DNA from: Siphonodentalium dalli
Taxonomy: Eukaryota > Mollusca > Scaphopoda > Gadilida > Siphonodentaliidae
DNA length: 64,000 nt
Reading direction: 5' to 3'
Assembly: GCA_032622095.1 (NCBI GenBank)
Contig: CP136062.1
Location: 226,004,578-226,068,577, forward strand
How positions within the stretch are numbered: the first letter of the stretch is position 1; every line of letters starts with the position of its first letter. Below are positions 21,551 to 32,384 of this stretch, piece after piece. Both the position numbers and the translations under genes were made by a program. The notes beneath the pieces are model-generated. The model ran no database searches. It saw only the letters and a program-made list of their open reading frames with translations, and was not told the DNA's origin.

Positions 21551-22860
21551 GGCCTGAGAATAAAGTCATTTGCAGAATGAGGTACCCAGACAGGGTTGGC
21601 GCTGGACCAAAATTATCTCTTGCCAAAATTTTTGCCATATTTCAAATATATGTGCCAAATTTAATTGTATAGTTGGGGAAATTAAAGGAAAGTCTTGTTT
21701 TTTATCATTGTTATATAATTTAAAAACTAACCAGAGACAGATAAATGAGCTAGTAAAGCAAGTTAGTATTATTAATATATAAAGTAGAAATAAATATCTA
21801 AGCGACACCCTGAAACTACGTTTAATATTGCTACACATTCATCCAACGACAAGTATATGTCATCAAAGGATTCATATTATTTCATCCTGTGTCGTAGCTG
21901 ACAAGAAACCCCAAATTAATCCGTCGTAATTAATAGGCTGATTAAACTATTGTCTTAAACTCGCTGGTCATAAAACACTGGCATCATAAATATGTGGTAT
22001 ATAATGTCGCCATTAATGTGCATTGTTACAATTAGTGCATGCGTCCATAATCCAAACAGATAAAGGGGTGATTAACTGTATAAACAATTTAATAATTACC
22101 TTTTGTGATGTCATATTTTAACCAAGGTTGATTATTTTTTATTTTATAAAATATTGATTATGACAGAAAGGAAAGGAATATCGTTTTGAGAAAACTAAGG
22201 AAGATTATAACATTTGACATATGACTGCTGACAACGCTAAGTTGATAGATTCATTGATTGCCCAGGTTTCCCTTTGTATTACATGTAAGTCGGCTTACGT
22301 GATGAATAACCCACTTTCGTTGATGTTTTATGACCAGATAGTTCACATTCCATAATAAAATCCACTTGCCAAAATATTTGCCAAATGAATTTTATTTTTG
22401 CCAAATGAAAATATTTTTTGCCATTGGCAAATTTAGCAAGCGGCAGCACCAACCGTGTCCCCAGAGGATGAATTTAGTGATGCTATCCCGGACAGCAGCT
22501 AACATCACCAAATTCACCCTCTGGGGACCTAATTCTGCTTAGGCCTCATATTCTGTGATGTATCTATAGTCTCAAATTAACATTGTTTTTAGTTACTTTT
22601 TCAATTCTGTTCAATTTCTATATCCCCTGATTTGCAGAAGATAAAATGCATAAATGAGGTGATTAATGGGTGAACATCACCAACTTCAACAAAGGAACTT
22701 CAATCTGATCCTAGGTGTCCCATAGCAGTTGAGGCCTAAGCAGAATGAGGTCCTCAAAGGGTGAATTTAGTCATGCTAGCCCGCTGTGCGGGATAGCATC
22801 CCTAAATTCACCCTCTGGGGACCTCATTCTGCAAATGACAGGCACCTTATTCTCAGGCCT
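21551..22860. mobile_element. Foldback element FB interrupted by a hAT-like element
   Basis: Left end GGCCTGAGAATAAAGTCATT, right end CAGGCACCTTATTCTCAGGC; outer hairpins present. The left hairpin is split at CCCAGA by the 867-bp element 21591-22457. Confidence 0.8.
21591..22457. mobile_element. hAT-like element nested in a foldback element, 867 bp
   Basis: Begins CAGGGTTGGCGCTG and ends CAGCACCAACCGTG (imperfect inverted ends). It is flanked by an 8-bp near-duplication TACCCAGA / TCCCCAGA that belongs to the GAGGTCCCCAGAGGG core of the host foldback element, so the empty site is obvious. The inside holds repeated 'TTGCCAAA' motifs near both ends and no transposase. Fragments of the same family occur at 61739-61900 and 63030-63110. 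Confidence 0.85.
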
Positions 22861-23025
22861 GTTGCTAACCTAGCTGCTGCAACTAATATACACCATTAGA
22901 TAGGCATCCCATGCTATTACCGAGCTACTGAAACTAATATACACCATTAGATAGGCATCCCATGCTAACCGAGCTGTAAGCCATTTAGAGTTAGTGACCT
23001 TTCACCAGTGCGACACTTGACCTAC

Positions 23026-23167
23026 TTAGCTGACATCGACTCCCAGATCCAAGTCTCCGGAAAAAATTTCCTTACATGGCTTACTGGAGTTACAGCAGCA
23101 GGCAGGTCAACGCCGCCAGCTTTAAATCGGATAATTCCAAACTCATTGTCTGCTACTGGCCTAAATC
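23026..23167 (-). CDS. Variable bait exon V10
   Basis: A 142-nt exon, acceptor TATAATAG, donor GTAGGTCAAGTG, phase 1 to 2. The bait part is FRPVADNEFGIIRFKAGGVD, then LPAAVTPVSHVRKFFPETW and IWESMSAK. The opening FRPV resembles V14/V15 (FIRPVFAF), a hint of shared origin. A TTAA MITE ends 30 nt upstream of the acceptor. Confidence 0.88.
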
Positions 23168-23196
23168 CTATTATATATAGAAAGATCACATAAGAG

Positions 23197-23433
23197 TTAA
23201 CACTTTCATGATGTGATATGCGCTGGTGCAGCATTCAATATCCTGTGCCAGTACATTCTCTTATATATGCAAGTTTCCTTTAGGAAATATAAAAGAATGC
23301 ACTGGCTTACAAGGTCAAGGAAAATATTGTTAGGCCAATGTATTTCTTATAGATGCAATGCATATATGTAAGAGATTGCCTTGGAATTGGGTTTTCACAA
23401 AATGTCAGGAAACTCCAGTCATGGACGGGTTAA
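23197..23433. mobile_element. TTAA MITE, family III, near V10 acceptor
   Basis: TTAACACTTTCATGATGTGA to CATGGACGGGTTAA. The inner end lies 30 nt upstream of the V10 acceptor. The last 33 bp are repeated once more to 23466. Confidence 0.8.
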
Positions 23434-23466
23434 TAAGGGAGGTAACTCCAGCCATGGACGGGTTAA

Positions 23467-24754
23467 CTATGAAACCAAAGAATAGCATTTAACCCTTCCG
23501 CTAATACTCATTTATGAGTACCTTATTCGTATTTAAATTCGCGCAGTACTATTTTTCAAGCACTCAGATGGATGCTCGAATTTTTAAAACTGAGAGCGAA
23601 AAATGCGACTCAAAGAGCTTAGTCGAACAAAGTCCACAAACAGGAAAAATAAAGGGGTTTGTGAATCAATCGATCCTCAGCCTGACAAAGTGTTTTCTTA
23701 TCGCGTATAACTAAGAAGAATGCATCCAATCGAAATCGAAATGAACATGGTGTGACGTAATTCAGGGAAAGCCCACACACCTTTACGAGAAATGACATTC
23801 CGCACATTTTGATATGATGCAAGACAGCTTCTTTATCAATTTCTAACCATCTAACACCATACACACATGGAGCACCATACACTCATGGAGCACCATACAC
23901 TCATGGAGCACCATACACTGTTTAAAACGTGAAACGCTATTTTTCAAGGCAGTAATGTTCAAGTTCCCGCAAAGAATGATGGCTGTATGTACGGTCAACT
24001 GGTTCTAAAGTCAGGCCGGATATTAGCCAAGCTCAACATCGCATCAGAACTATAAGGTCGTAACTCACATTTTCAACTTTCCGAGATAATGAAGGTTGAA
24101 GTTTTCAGATATCATTTCTCATAATGTTGACAAAGCATGACGTATTGTTGTATTTATCCCAATGAAAACTGACATTAGCTGTCCATTGAACCACATATTT
24201 TTTCTGTTTACTCCCTCGTTTTCTTTTAAAAAGCAATAACTTGTTTGGAGATACGACCTTTTGCGTACGCCAACGACGATTGGTTTCCATGCTATAAGGA
24301 AGTTGCGCTAATAAATACAGATTCAACTAAATATGGTGGCAATCGCATGTGTCTATGAACTAAAAACTAAAAAGTGCCTATTCTACATTATGAATATTCA
24401 CTCATGTGCATCATCATATAGAAATTTGTGGAACAATCACAAAATTTAAATCACCTAATGATCACGTGACTAATATGGAGATACGACCATATAGCACAAA
24501 TTTGAGAACTTACAAATACAAAACAGAAGTCATGTGGACAACCTGAAGGGTCCGATTGACTGCTGTTGGACATACAACCTTATAGCACGAATAATTGTGA
24601 AGATCGCTGGAGATATGACATTTGTGTCACTGGTTTGTGAGAATATTTGCCATCCAATGCAAAAACAGTTTGGCCCACGATTCGAATGATATAAAATACT
24701 CATTTCCTGCCAAAATGGAGTTACGACCTTATAGTTCTGATGCGACATGGTCTG
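23467..24754. other. Intron, mostly unique
   Basis: Contains several short strings of ACGACCTTATAG/GAGATACGACC scattered in both halves, suggesting a decayed repeat. No exon-like FPETW copy and no conserved ORF. Confidence 0.5.
23860..23920. repeat. 18-bp tandem repeat, 3-4 copies
   Basis: Unit CATACACTCATGGAGCAC. Confidence 0.85.
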
Positions 24755-25040
24755 AAGTCAGGACATTTAACAGTCAAGAGTATCATTATCGCTCAACTGG
24801 TCTGAACTCAGGACGTATATCAGCCAAGAGTTTCATTATCGCTCAACTGGTCTGAACTCAGGACGTATATTAAACAGCCAAGTTTCATTATCGCTCAACT
24901 GGTCTGAACTCAGGACGTATATCAGCCAAGAGTTTCATTATCGCTCAACTGGTCTGAACTCAGGACGTATATTAAACAGCCAAGTTTCATTATCCAGCTC
25001 AACTGGTCTGAACTCAGGACGTTTAACAGTCAAGAGTTCA
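24755..25040. repeat. About 50-bp tandem repeat, 6 copies
   Basis: Units contain CTCAACTGGTCTGAACTCAG and GACGTATATCAGCCAAG. Confidence 0.85.
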
Positions 25041-25147
25041 TTATACATGAACCTGATAAAGTGTTCCCTTGTCAGTCATTGGGGAGGGGAGTGGAGGGGA
25101 GTGGTCAAAGTCCTAGCTACTACGAACAGTGACAACATTTTAATATT

Positions 25148-25412
25148 TTAACCCTTCCATGAGTGGAGCTTCCTGAATTTTGCAAAAACCCTGTGCCAAT
25201 GCATTCTCTTATATATTTGGTGTATCCCATAGGGAGCCTCGCATATATGAGAATACATTGGCCTAACAGTAATTACCTCGATCTCGTAAGCCAGTATATT
25301 CTCTTATATAAATGCGAGACTCCCTATGGGATACACCAAATATATAAGAGAATGCACTGGCATAGGATATTATAATGCTGCACCAGTACGGCTCCCATCA
25401 TGAAAGGGTTAA
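25148..25412. mobile_element. TTAA MITE, family III, full copy
   Basis: TTAACCCTTCCATGAGTGGA to CATGAAAGGGTTAA with two complete palindromes. A half copy follows at 25638-25725. Confidence 0.85.
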
Positions 25413-25774
25413 ACTATCAACTGAATAAGTAACTTTTCCAGGAAATATTTTTCTGATATTTTCAGCCGTTTATTTTTTATCATATTTTATCAAATGAGGT
25501 AGTTCTTTCTATAATTCATCAAACAGATCATGTCAATTTGCCAACAAAATATTGATATATTAATTAGGAGAAGGCTTGGAATATTTTCAGCAACATATCT
25601 TATTGCATTAAATGACTGTAACAACTATATAGTACAATGGGAGCTAGACTCACATATATAAGAGTATGCACTGGCACAGGATCTATAATGCTGCACCAGA
25701 GCAACTCCAGTCAAGAAAGAGTTAAAGATAAATTATTTAAAAGCTCTACAGGTTTTAAATGACCTTTGACCTAC

Positions 25775-25931
25775 TTAGATGTCAAACCATTCCATATCCA
25801 TGTTTCAGGAAAGTATTTCCGAACATGAGTTACAGGTGCAGTCGCACCGTTATCACCAGATACGCTGTTCGATTCCGCAGGGGGAGGTCCCTCGGCCCCA
25901 TCTTCCATCACCATATCCCGCCAATTAAAAT
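25775..25931 (-). CDS. Variable bait exon V9
   Basis: A 157-nt exon, acceptor TTTCTCCCAG, donor GTAGGTCAAAGGTCA, phase 1 to 2. The bait part is FNWRDMVMEDGAEGPPPAES, then GDNGATAPVTHVRKYFPETW and IWNGLTSK. It is acidic and proline-rich and has a better polypyrimidine tract than its neighbours. Confidence 0.9.
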
Positions 25932-26029
25932 CTGGGAGAAATGAACATTATATATGATGTTGCTTGTGTAAAACACTGATATTACATATATGTGACAATT
26001 TTTTCTTTTCTCCAGAAAGCAAGCACACC

Positions 26030-26770
26030 TTCCGTGAAATACAAGTCAATGAGTCAATGATCGACTCGGGATGTCACTATGACGCTGTCACACTGAGTGT
26101 ATGTTTATACAGACTGTTAGTATATACCTGTATATTGATGAGATTATGATTGACTCAGTATGTTACTATGACGCTGTCACACTGAGTGTATGTTTATACA
26201 CAGACTGTTAGTATACCTGTATATCAACGAGATTATGATTGACTCAGTATGTCACTGGGACACTGAGTGTATGTTTATACACAGACTGTTAGTTTACCTG
26301 TATATCAACGAGATTATGATTGACTCAGTATGTCACTGGGACGCTGAATGTATGTTTATACACAGACTGTTAGTATACATGTATATTGACAAGATTATGA
26401 TTGACTCGATCAGTATGTCACTATGACACTGAGTGTACGTATACACAGACTGTAAAGTATACCTGTATATTGACGAGATAAAGATTGACTCAGTATGTCA
26501 CTATGACGCTGAGTGTATGTTTATACACAGACTGTTAGTATACATGTATATTGACAAGATTATGATTGACTCGATCAGTATGTCACTATGACACTGAGTG
26601 TATGTATACACAGACTGTAAAGTATACCTGTATATTGACGAGATTATGATTGACTCGATCAGTATGTCACTATGACACTGAGTGTATGTATACACAGACT
26701 GTAAAGTATACCTGTATATTGACGAGATTATGATTGACTCAGTATATCCGTTATGATATTGAGTGTATAT
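26030..26770. repeat. About 85-bp tandem repeat, 8 copies
   Basis: Units contain GATTATGATTGACTCAGTAT, GTCACTATGAC and CAGACTGTTAGTATACCTG. Lies between V8 and V9. Confidence 0.88.
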
Positions 26771-26859
26771 CTACCTGTATAATTATGCACCATTTATATT
26801 GTTACCTGTTCCACGAGGTCAACTCGACCTTTATCTACCTACTGAATACAATACTACAA

Positions 26860-27320
26860 ACTCTTTATACTTAATGTAACTCATAGTGTGTGTAGAAGGT
26901 CCTTTATACTTAATGTAACTCATAGTGTGTGTAGAAGGTCCTTTACCTGAGAAGGCTTAATGTAAATCATAGTGTGTGTAGAAGGTCCTTTATACTTAAT
27001 GTAACTCATAGTGTGTGTAGAAGGTCCTTTACCTGAGAAGGCTTAATGTAACTCATAGTGTGTGTAGAAGGTCCTTTACCCGAGAAGGCTTAATGTAATG
27101 CATAGTGTGTGTAGAAGGTCCTTTATACTTAATGTAACTCATAGTGTGTGTAGAAGGTACTTTACCCGAGAAGGCTTAATGTAACTCATAGTGTGTGTAG
27201 AAGGTCCTTTACCCGAGAAGGCTTAATGTAACTCATAGTGTGTGTAGAATGTCCTTTACCCGAGAAGGCTTAATGTAACTCATAGTGTGTGTAGAATGTC
27301 TTTTACCCGAGAAGGCTTTC
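26860..27320. repeat. About 40-bp tandem repeat, 11 copies
   Basis: Core TAATGTAACTCATAGTGTGT + GTAGAAGGTCCTTTA, with two alternating spacers (TACT or CCCGAGAAGGCT). Confidence 0.9.
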
Positions 27321-27634
27321 TACAATGAAGGCTATGTTTCCAATGACTGAATGTGTAACATAAAGAGAATGAGACAAACTGAGTAACTTTCAGTTGTGAT
27401 CAAGTTAACATAAAAAGAATTAAGACATTCAGCCATGTCAAAGTACTGTGACTTATTTAAAGGTGAACACTAAAAACTGTGACTAATTAATAGGTGAACA
27501 TTAAAATGGTTGTGTAGCTGTGTGGCCTACAGGAAAAAATAAAGTGTGGTTAAAGATGAAATTAGGTAAACGATATATAGGTTACAAGGATATGATATTT
27601 ACAAATAAATGCTAAATGACCTATATTGACCTAC

Positions 27635-27785
27635 TTAGCAGTCAAACCATCCCATATCCATGTTTCAGGAAAATATTTCCGAATTTGAGTTATAGGTGGA
27701 GTCGGATCATTACCCCCAGATACAGTGTTTGAAGCCTGGGGACCATGAGCACCATCATGGACTGCTTTCTCCAGCCAAACTTGAT
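27635..27785 (-). CDS. Variable bait exon V8
   Basis: A 151-nt exon, acceptor TATCACAG, donor GTAGGTC, phase 1 to 2. The bait part is QVWLEKAVHDGAHGPQASN with no Arg, followed by GGNDPTPPITQIRKYFPETW and IWDGLTAK. A 21-bp tandem repeat starts about 55 nt upstream of the acceptor. Confidence 0.9.
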
Positions 27786-27839
27786 CTGTGATAAATTAAC
27801 ATTATATTACACGCTAGTTCCTAGAATTACAGTGTTTAC

Positions 27840-27965
27840 AAAACAAGCCTTGCATGTGCCTGAACAAGCCTTGTATGTGCCTGAACAAGCCTTGTATGTG
27901 CCTGAACCTTGTATGTGCCTGAACAAGCCTTGTATGTGCCTGAACAAGCCTTGTATGTGCCCGAA
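27840..27965. repeat. 21-bp tandem repeat, 6 copies
   Basis: Unit CAAGCCTTGTATGTGCCTGA, one shortened. Begins 55 nt upstream of the V8 acceptor. Confidence 0.9.
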
Positions 27966-28555
27966 TATACCTTCTATGTCTGTTTTCTTTTAATTTATGA
28001 ATTCTAAGATGGGTGGCGTGTAATAAACACACAACGACACACATGTTAATGGGTTTGTCGATACAGCACTAATTGTGCCATTACAGAAGGCAAGAACACT
28101 AGGTTATATGCCACTCGTTCTATTCTTCCACACTAGCACTTGTGCCATATCGACAAACCCATTAACACCTGTGTCTGTGCAAAAATGGCTTCACTTGTGT
28201 ATAACACCGATATAATGTGATAGATGTTTTTTTTCTCTAGAAGGTACATGTAGAAGTGTATATGTAGTCGGCATCGAGATTAAAGGACTCACAGTACAGT
28301 GCAGATCAAAATAAAGCACAGAACACGTCGGTATATCGACAAAAACAACGCCCACAGCTTATGAGACCGGATACGTTGAAAATACAATGTTTTGGAGCTT
28401 CCTCTTTCAAATGGTATAATATATGTTGTATATAATGTGATCTGGGGATTCGAGCATTAAGAGGGCATTTAAAGCCAAAATTAGTTAAAAGCGATTAGGG
28501 GATACAAGGTTGATTATAAATAAATGTTATTATAATATGACCTAAATTGACCTAC

Positions 28556-28691
28556 TTAGTTGTCAAACCATTCCATATCCATGTTTCAGGAAAATATTTG
28601 CGAATGTGGGTTACAGGTGCATTAGTGCCACTTCCACTATTCGAGTCAACAGGGGCTCCATCTTGGACTCGATCTTTCTCCAAAACTATAC
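28556..28691 (-). CDS. Variable bait exon V7
   Basis: A 136-nt exon, acceptor TATCACAG, donor GTAGGTCAATTTAGGTCA, phase 1 to 2. The bait part is IVLEKDRVQDGAPVDSNSGS, then NAPVTHIRKYFPETWIWNGL. It is second shortest. The first codon is G|GT (Gly) rather than the Asp typical of its neighbours. Confidence 0.9.
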
Positions 28692-28789
28692 CTGTGATAA
28701 ATTAACATTATATGGTTTCACTTGTGTATAACACCCATATAATGTGACAGATGGTTTTGTGTCCAGAACTTGGACATGTACAGTAATGC

Positions 28790-28993
28790 TCTAATTAATC
28801 GACCTCTTAACCACAGCAGAATTATGGGTAACTTTTCAGGATTTAGTCGGAAATATGGCTTGTTGCCATTCATCGGAAAGCTCTCGCCGACAGCTTTCCG
28901 ATGAATGGCAACAAGCCATATTTCCGACTAAATCCTGAAAAGTTACCCATAATTCTGCTGTGGTTAAGAAGTCGATTACTTAGAGCATTACTT
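28790..28993. mobile_element. TA MITE family V, complete palindrome
   Basis: ACAGTAATGCTCTAATTAAT to its inverse; about 95-bp arms joined by a short loop at CTCTCGCCGACAG. Nearly perfect foldback. Confidence 0.88.
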
Positions 28994-29185
28994 TAAGTAG
29001 TCGGTATAGAAGCAGTTGGAAACTCAGAAAAATAATGATAACTTGCTCAGAATGACAAAATCCCAATTGTGTGATCACAGTTAATATTATATCAGGAAAC
29101 AGTGGAATCTGGTTGAAGACTAAGAAAATAAAAAGCTCCACATGACATCAACAGTGACATGAATTTTAAATGACCTTTGACCTAC

Positions 29186-29332
29186 TTAGCTCTCAAACCA
29201 TCCCACAACCATGTTTCAGGAAAATATTTCCGAACATGATTAAAAGGTAGAGTCGGATCATTACCCCCGTGTTTGAAGCCAGACCGGGGCCACCATCTCT
29301 GAGTACTCCTACTTCCTCCAGCCAAACATTAT
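29186..29332 (-). pseudogene. Dead variable exon (sister of V6)
   Basis: Clearly homologous to V6 over its length but with two independent lesions. The acceptor dinucleotide AG is AC (ATCACAC instead of ATCACAG), and 7 nt (TGTATCT in V6) are missing from the bait part. This makes the length 147, a multiple of 3 instead of 1 modulo 3, and breaks the frame. The donor GTAGGTC and its AGGTCAAAGGTCA flank are intact. It would not be spliced and could not keep the frame. Confidence 0.85.
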
Positions 29333-29682
29333 GTGTGATCAATGTATTACATTATATAGCTTCAGTTATAATACTTATATATCACACTCATATAATGAGA
29401 CAGATGTTTTTTTTCTCTAGATAGAAACTGGAAGCGTCTACGTAATTGGCACCGAAGCAGTTGGGAATTCAGAGTTGCCCAATAAATACGCACCCAGCAG
29501 AAACATCTTTGGTAATTAAAAGTTTAATATAGGCATAAATATAAACATAACATTATATTAAGGTGAGTGTAAGGCTAAAATGGTGCCTACAGGAAACAAG
29601 TGGAGTCCAGTTGAAGAATAAGAGAATAAAAAAATCTACAGGACATCAACCGCTACACAAATTTTAATGACCTTTGACCTAC

Positions 29683-29836
29683 TTAGCTGTAAAACCAGCC
29701 CACATCCATGTTTCAGGAAAATATTTCCGAACATGAGTTATAGGTGGAGTCGGATCATTACCCCCAGATACAGTGTTTGAAGCCAGTCCGGGGCCACCAT
29801 CTCTGCGTACTTCAGCTTTCTCCAGCCAAACATTAT
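29683..29836 (-). CDS. Variable bait exon V6
   Basis: A 154-nt exon, acceptor TATCACAG, donor GTAGGTCAAAGGTCA, phase 1 to 2. The bait part is NVWLEKAEVRRDGGPGLASN with a dibasic RR, then GGNDPTPPITHVRKYFPETW, then MWAGFTAK. It is the intact sister of the dead exon at 29186-29332, with which it shares nearly all of the bait part. Confidence 0.9.
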
Positions 29837-30004
29837 CTGTGATAAATGTATTACATTATATGGCTTCAGTTATATATAACACCGATATAATGAGACAGAT
29901 GTTTTTTCCTCTCTCTGGAGTTCAGAGTTGCCCATTAAATACCCCCCTACAGAAACATCTTTGGTAACAGTTTTAATATAGGCATAAACATAACTAACAT
30001 TTAA

Positions 30005-30104
30005 TAGAGACTCCCTATGGGAGACTAGTCGCATATATAAGAGAATGCACTGGGACAGGACCTTTAATGCTGCACCAGCATAGCTCCCATCATGAAAAGG
30101 TTAA
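30005..30104. mobile_element. TTAA MITE, family III, right half
   Basis: One palindrome (with an inserted AGTC) and the right end CATCATGAAAAGGTTAA, joined to a family II element at the shared TTAA. Confidence 0.8.
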
Positions 30105-30482
30105 CCCTTTACCCAACGCATTCTCTTATATATGCGAGTCGACCATAGGTCGCCTCGCATATATAAGAGAATGCATTGGCTTAACACATTAAAAATTATA
30201 AAATTGTTAAAGAATGTAAGAAAAAATGGTAAAAAGTGTTAAAAAAAGGATTTTTTTTAGGCCAATGCATTCTCTTATATATGCGAGGCGACCTATGGTC
30301 GACTCGCATATATAAGAGAATGCATTGGCACAGGGCATAACTGTAACTATCACAATGTGGTCAAGGAGCCGGTTCCAATGATATCCATATTTGTATGGTT
30401 CTATTGAGACAGACCGAAGATATTTTAGGCTGTTGAAGCTTTATTTGGCCGGTTTTGGCCGGTTTATTGGGTAAAGGGTTAA
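30101..30482. mobile_element. TTAA MITE, family II
   Basis: Shares its left TTAA (30101-30104) with a family III half element, i.e. two MITEs abut at one target site. Two internal palindromes. The right 140 bp are tandemly duplicated at 30639-30780. Confidence 0.85.
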
Positions 30483-30789
30483 ACTATCAACTGAATAATT
30501 AAATTTTCTAGGGAATATTTTTCGGATATCTTCATCCATTATTTTTTCATCTCTTTTTTTTTTAAATCAAATTTGATCAAATGAGTTAGTTCTCTCTGTT
30601 TTATGGTGCCCATATTCAGAATGAGCAATGGGTGATGCAGATATTTTAGGCTGTTGAAGCTTTATTTGGCCGGTTTTGGCCGGTTTATTGGGTAAAGGGT
30701 TAAACTATCAACTGAATAATTAAATTTTCTAGGGAATATTTTTAGGATATCTTCATCCATTATTTTTTCTTTATCAAATTTGATCAAAT

Positions 30790-31130
30790 GAGTTAGTTCT
30801 CTCTATATTTTCATCATAGTTCTCTCTATATTTTCATCATAGTTCTCTCTATATTTTCATCATAGTTCTCTCTATATTTTCATCATAGTTCTCTCTATAT
30901 TTTCATCTAGTTCTCTCTATACTTTCATCTAGTTCTCTCTATATTTTCATCTAGTTCTCTCTATTTATTCATCTAGTTCTCTCTATATTTTCATCTAGTT
31001 CTCTCTATATTTTCATCTAGTTCTCTCTATATTTTCATCTAGTTCTCTCTATATTTTCATCTAGTTCTCTCTATATTTTCATCTAGTTCTCTCTATATTT
31101 TCATCATAGTTCTCTCTATATTTTCATCAA
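30790..31130. repeat. 22-24-bp pyrimidine-rich tandem repeat, about 15 copies
   Basis: Unit AGTTCTCTCTATATTTTCAT + C. Purine-rich on the transcribed (minus) strand RNA. Confidence 0.9.
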
Positions 31131-31362
31131 ACAGATCATGTCAATTATCCTATAAAATATTGATATATTAATTACGAGAATGCTTGGAATATTTTCAGCA
31201 AAAATCTCAATTGTGTGATCACAGCTAACATTATATCGAGGTGAGTATCATGGCTAAAATGCCTCCTATAGGAAACAGTGGAATCTGGTTAAAGACTAAG
31301 TTAATAGCTCTACATGACATCAACCTGAACCGCTACATGAATTTTAATGACCTTTGACCTAC

Positions 31363-31516
31363 TTAGATGTCAAAACATCCCACATCCATGTTTCAGGAAA
31401 ATATTTCCGAACATGAGTTACAGGTGGAGTGGGATCATTGCCACCAGTTGCAGTGTTTGAATCCACGGGGCCATGTGCACCATCTCTGAATACTGCGTCC
31501 TCCCGCCAAATATTAT
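31363..31516 (-). CDS. Variable bait exon V5
   Basis: A 154-nt exon, acceptor TATCACAG, donor GTAGGTCAAAGGTCA, phase 1 to 2. The bait part NIWREDAVFRDGAHGPVD contains two Arg sites within ten residues; then TATGGNDPTPPVTHVRKYFPETWMWDVLTSK in two stretches (TATGGNDPTPP; VTHVRKYFPETWMW). It belongs to the central clade V5 to V9, which shares first codon GAT (Asp) and mostly an N-(V/I)-W-(L/R)-E type opening. It lies just beyond a minisatellite of TTCTCTCTATATTTTCATC units. Confidence 0.9.
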
Positions 31517-31734
31517 CTGTGATAAATGTACATTATATGGCTTCAGTTGTGTATGACTGATATAATGAGACAGATGTTTTTTTTCTCTCTAGAAACTGGA
31601 AGCGTATATATATATATATACGTAGCAGGTACAGAAGCAGTTGGAAATTTAGAGTTGCCCATTAAATACCCACCATAGAGAAACATCTTTGGTAACAGTT
31701 TAAAGGCACCGTTTGGCACGGATGGCCGTCGCGG

Positions 31735-32060
31735 TGGGAATGCTGTTAAAATAGTCACATATGTTAAAACAGCCATAAACAGAAAGAATATTAAAATATA
31801 GACATATCTTGTTCTTATACCAGTCATCAACATCGCGTAAATAATATGTTATTAACAAGATTGTATGCTTTGTTATGTAAACAAAAGCCAAAAATGTTAC
31901 AAAACCTGCCTTATGTTTACATAACACAGCATACAAACTTGATGACACCATTGTATTTACGCGATATCTATGATTGGTATAAGAAAAAGATATGTCTATA
32001 TTTTAATATTCTCTCTGTTCATGGCAGTTTTAATGGGTGTGACTATTTTAACAGCATGCA
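31735..32060. repeat. Large inverted repeat, about 160-bp arms
   Basis: Arms around AATATTAAAATATAGACATA (minus copy) and its complement, loop near 31895. Open frames on both strands encode the same sequence (e.g. KICLYFNILSV), the signature of a palindrome. Located in the V4-V5 intron. Confidence 0.85.
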
Positions 32061-32221
32061 CACTGCATAAATAAATATAAACATTATATCGTTATGAGCA
32101 CTGCCGCTAAAATGGCGCCTACAGGAAACAGTCGAGTTCGGTTGAAGACTATAACTAAATAGAAAGCTAAATCTACAGAAAATCAACCATTACTACAGCA
32201 ATTTTAATGACCTTGACCTAC

Positions 32222-32384
32222 TTAGCTGTCAAACCAGTCCACATCCATGTTTCAGGAAAATATTTCCTAACATGAGTGATCACGGGTGTCGGCTCTTGGT
32301 TATTAGCGTTATTGCCGGTTGCATCGTTCGAGGCCCCAGGGAGAGCGTCCATTCTCATCACGTCATCAAACATAATATTTTTAT
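32222..32384 (-). CDS. Variable bait exon V4
   Basis: A 163-nt exon, acceptor TATCACAG, donor GTAGGTCAAGGTCA, phase 1 to 2. The bait part is KNIMFDDVMRMDALPGASND with the same Asn-rich stretch as V3, then THVRKYFPETWMWTGLTAK. It is the V3 sister by tandem duplication; the two differ mainly in the first third, where the bait loop would be exposed. Confidence 0.9.

Noticed and set aside
29773-29967. 64-codon plus-strand ORF overlapping V6
   Set aside because: Antisense to a clearly coding exon and its acceptor; no independent support.
31543-32070. Two opposite ORFs sharing KICLYFNILSV, suggestive of a membrane protein pair
   Set aside because: They are the two arms of one inverted repeat; no family recognised.
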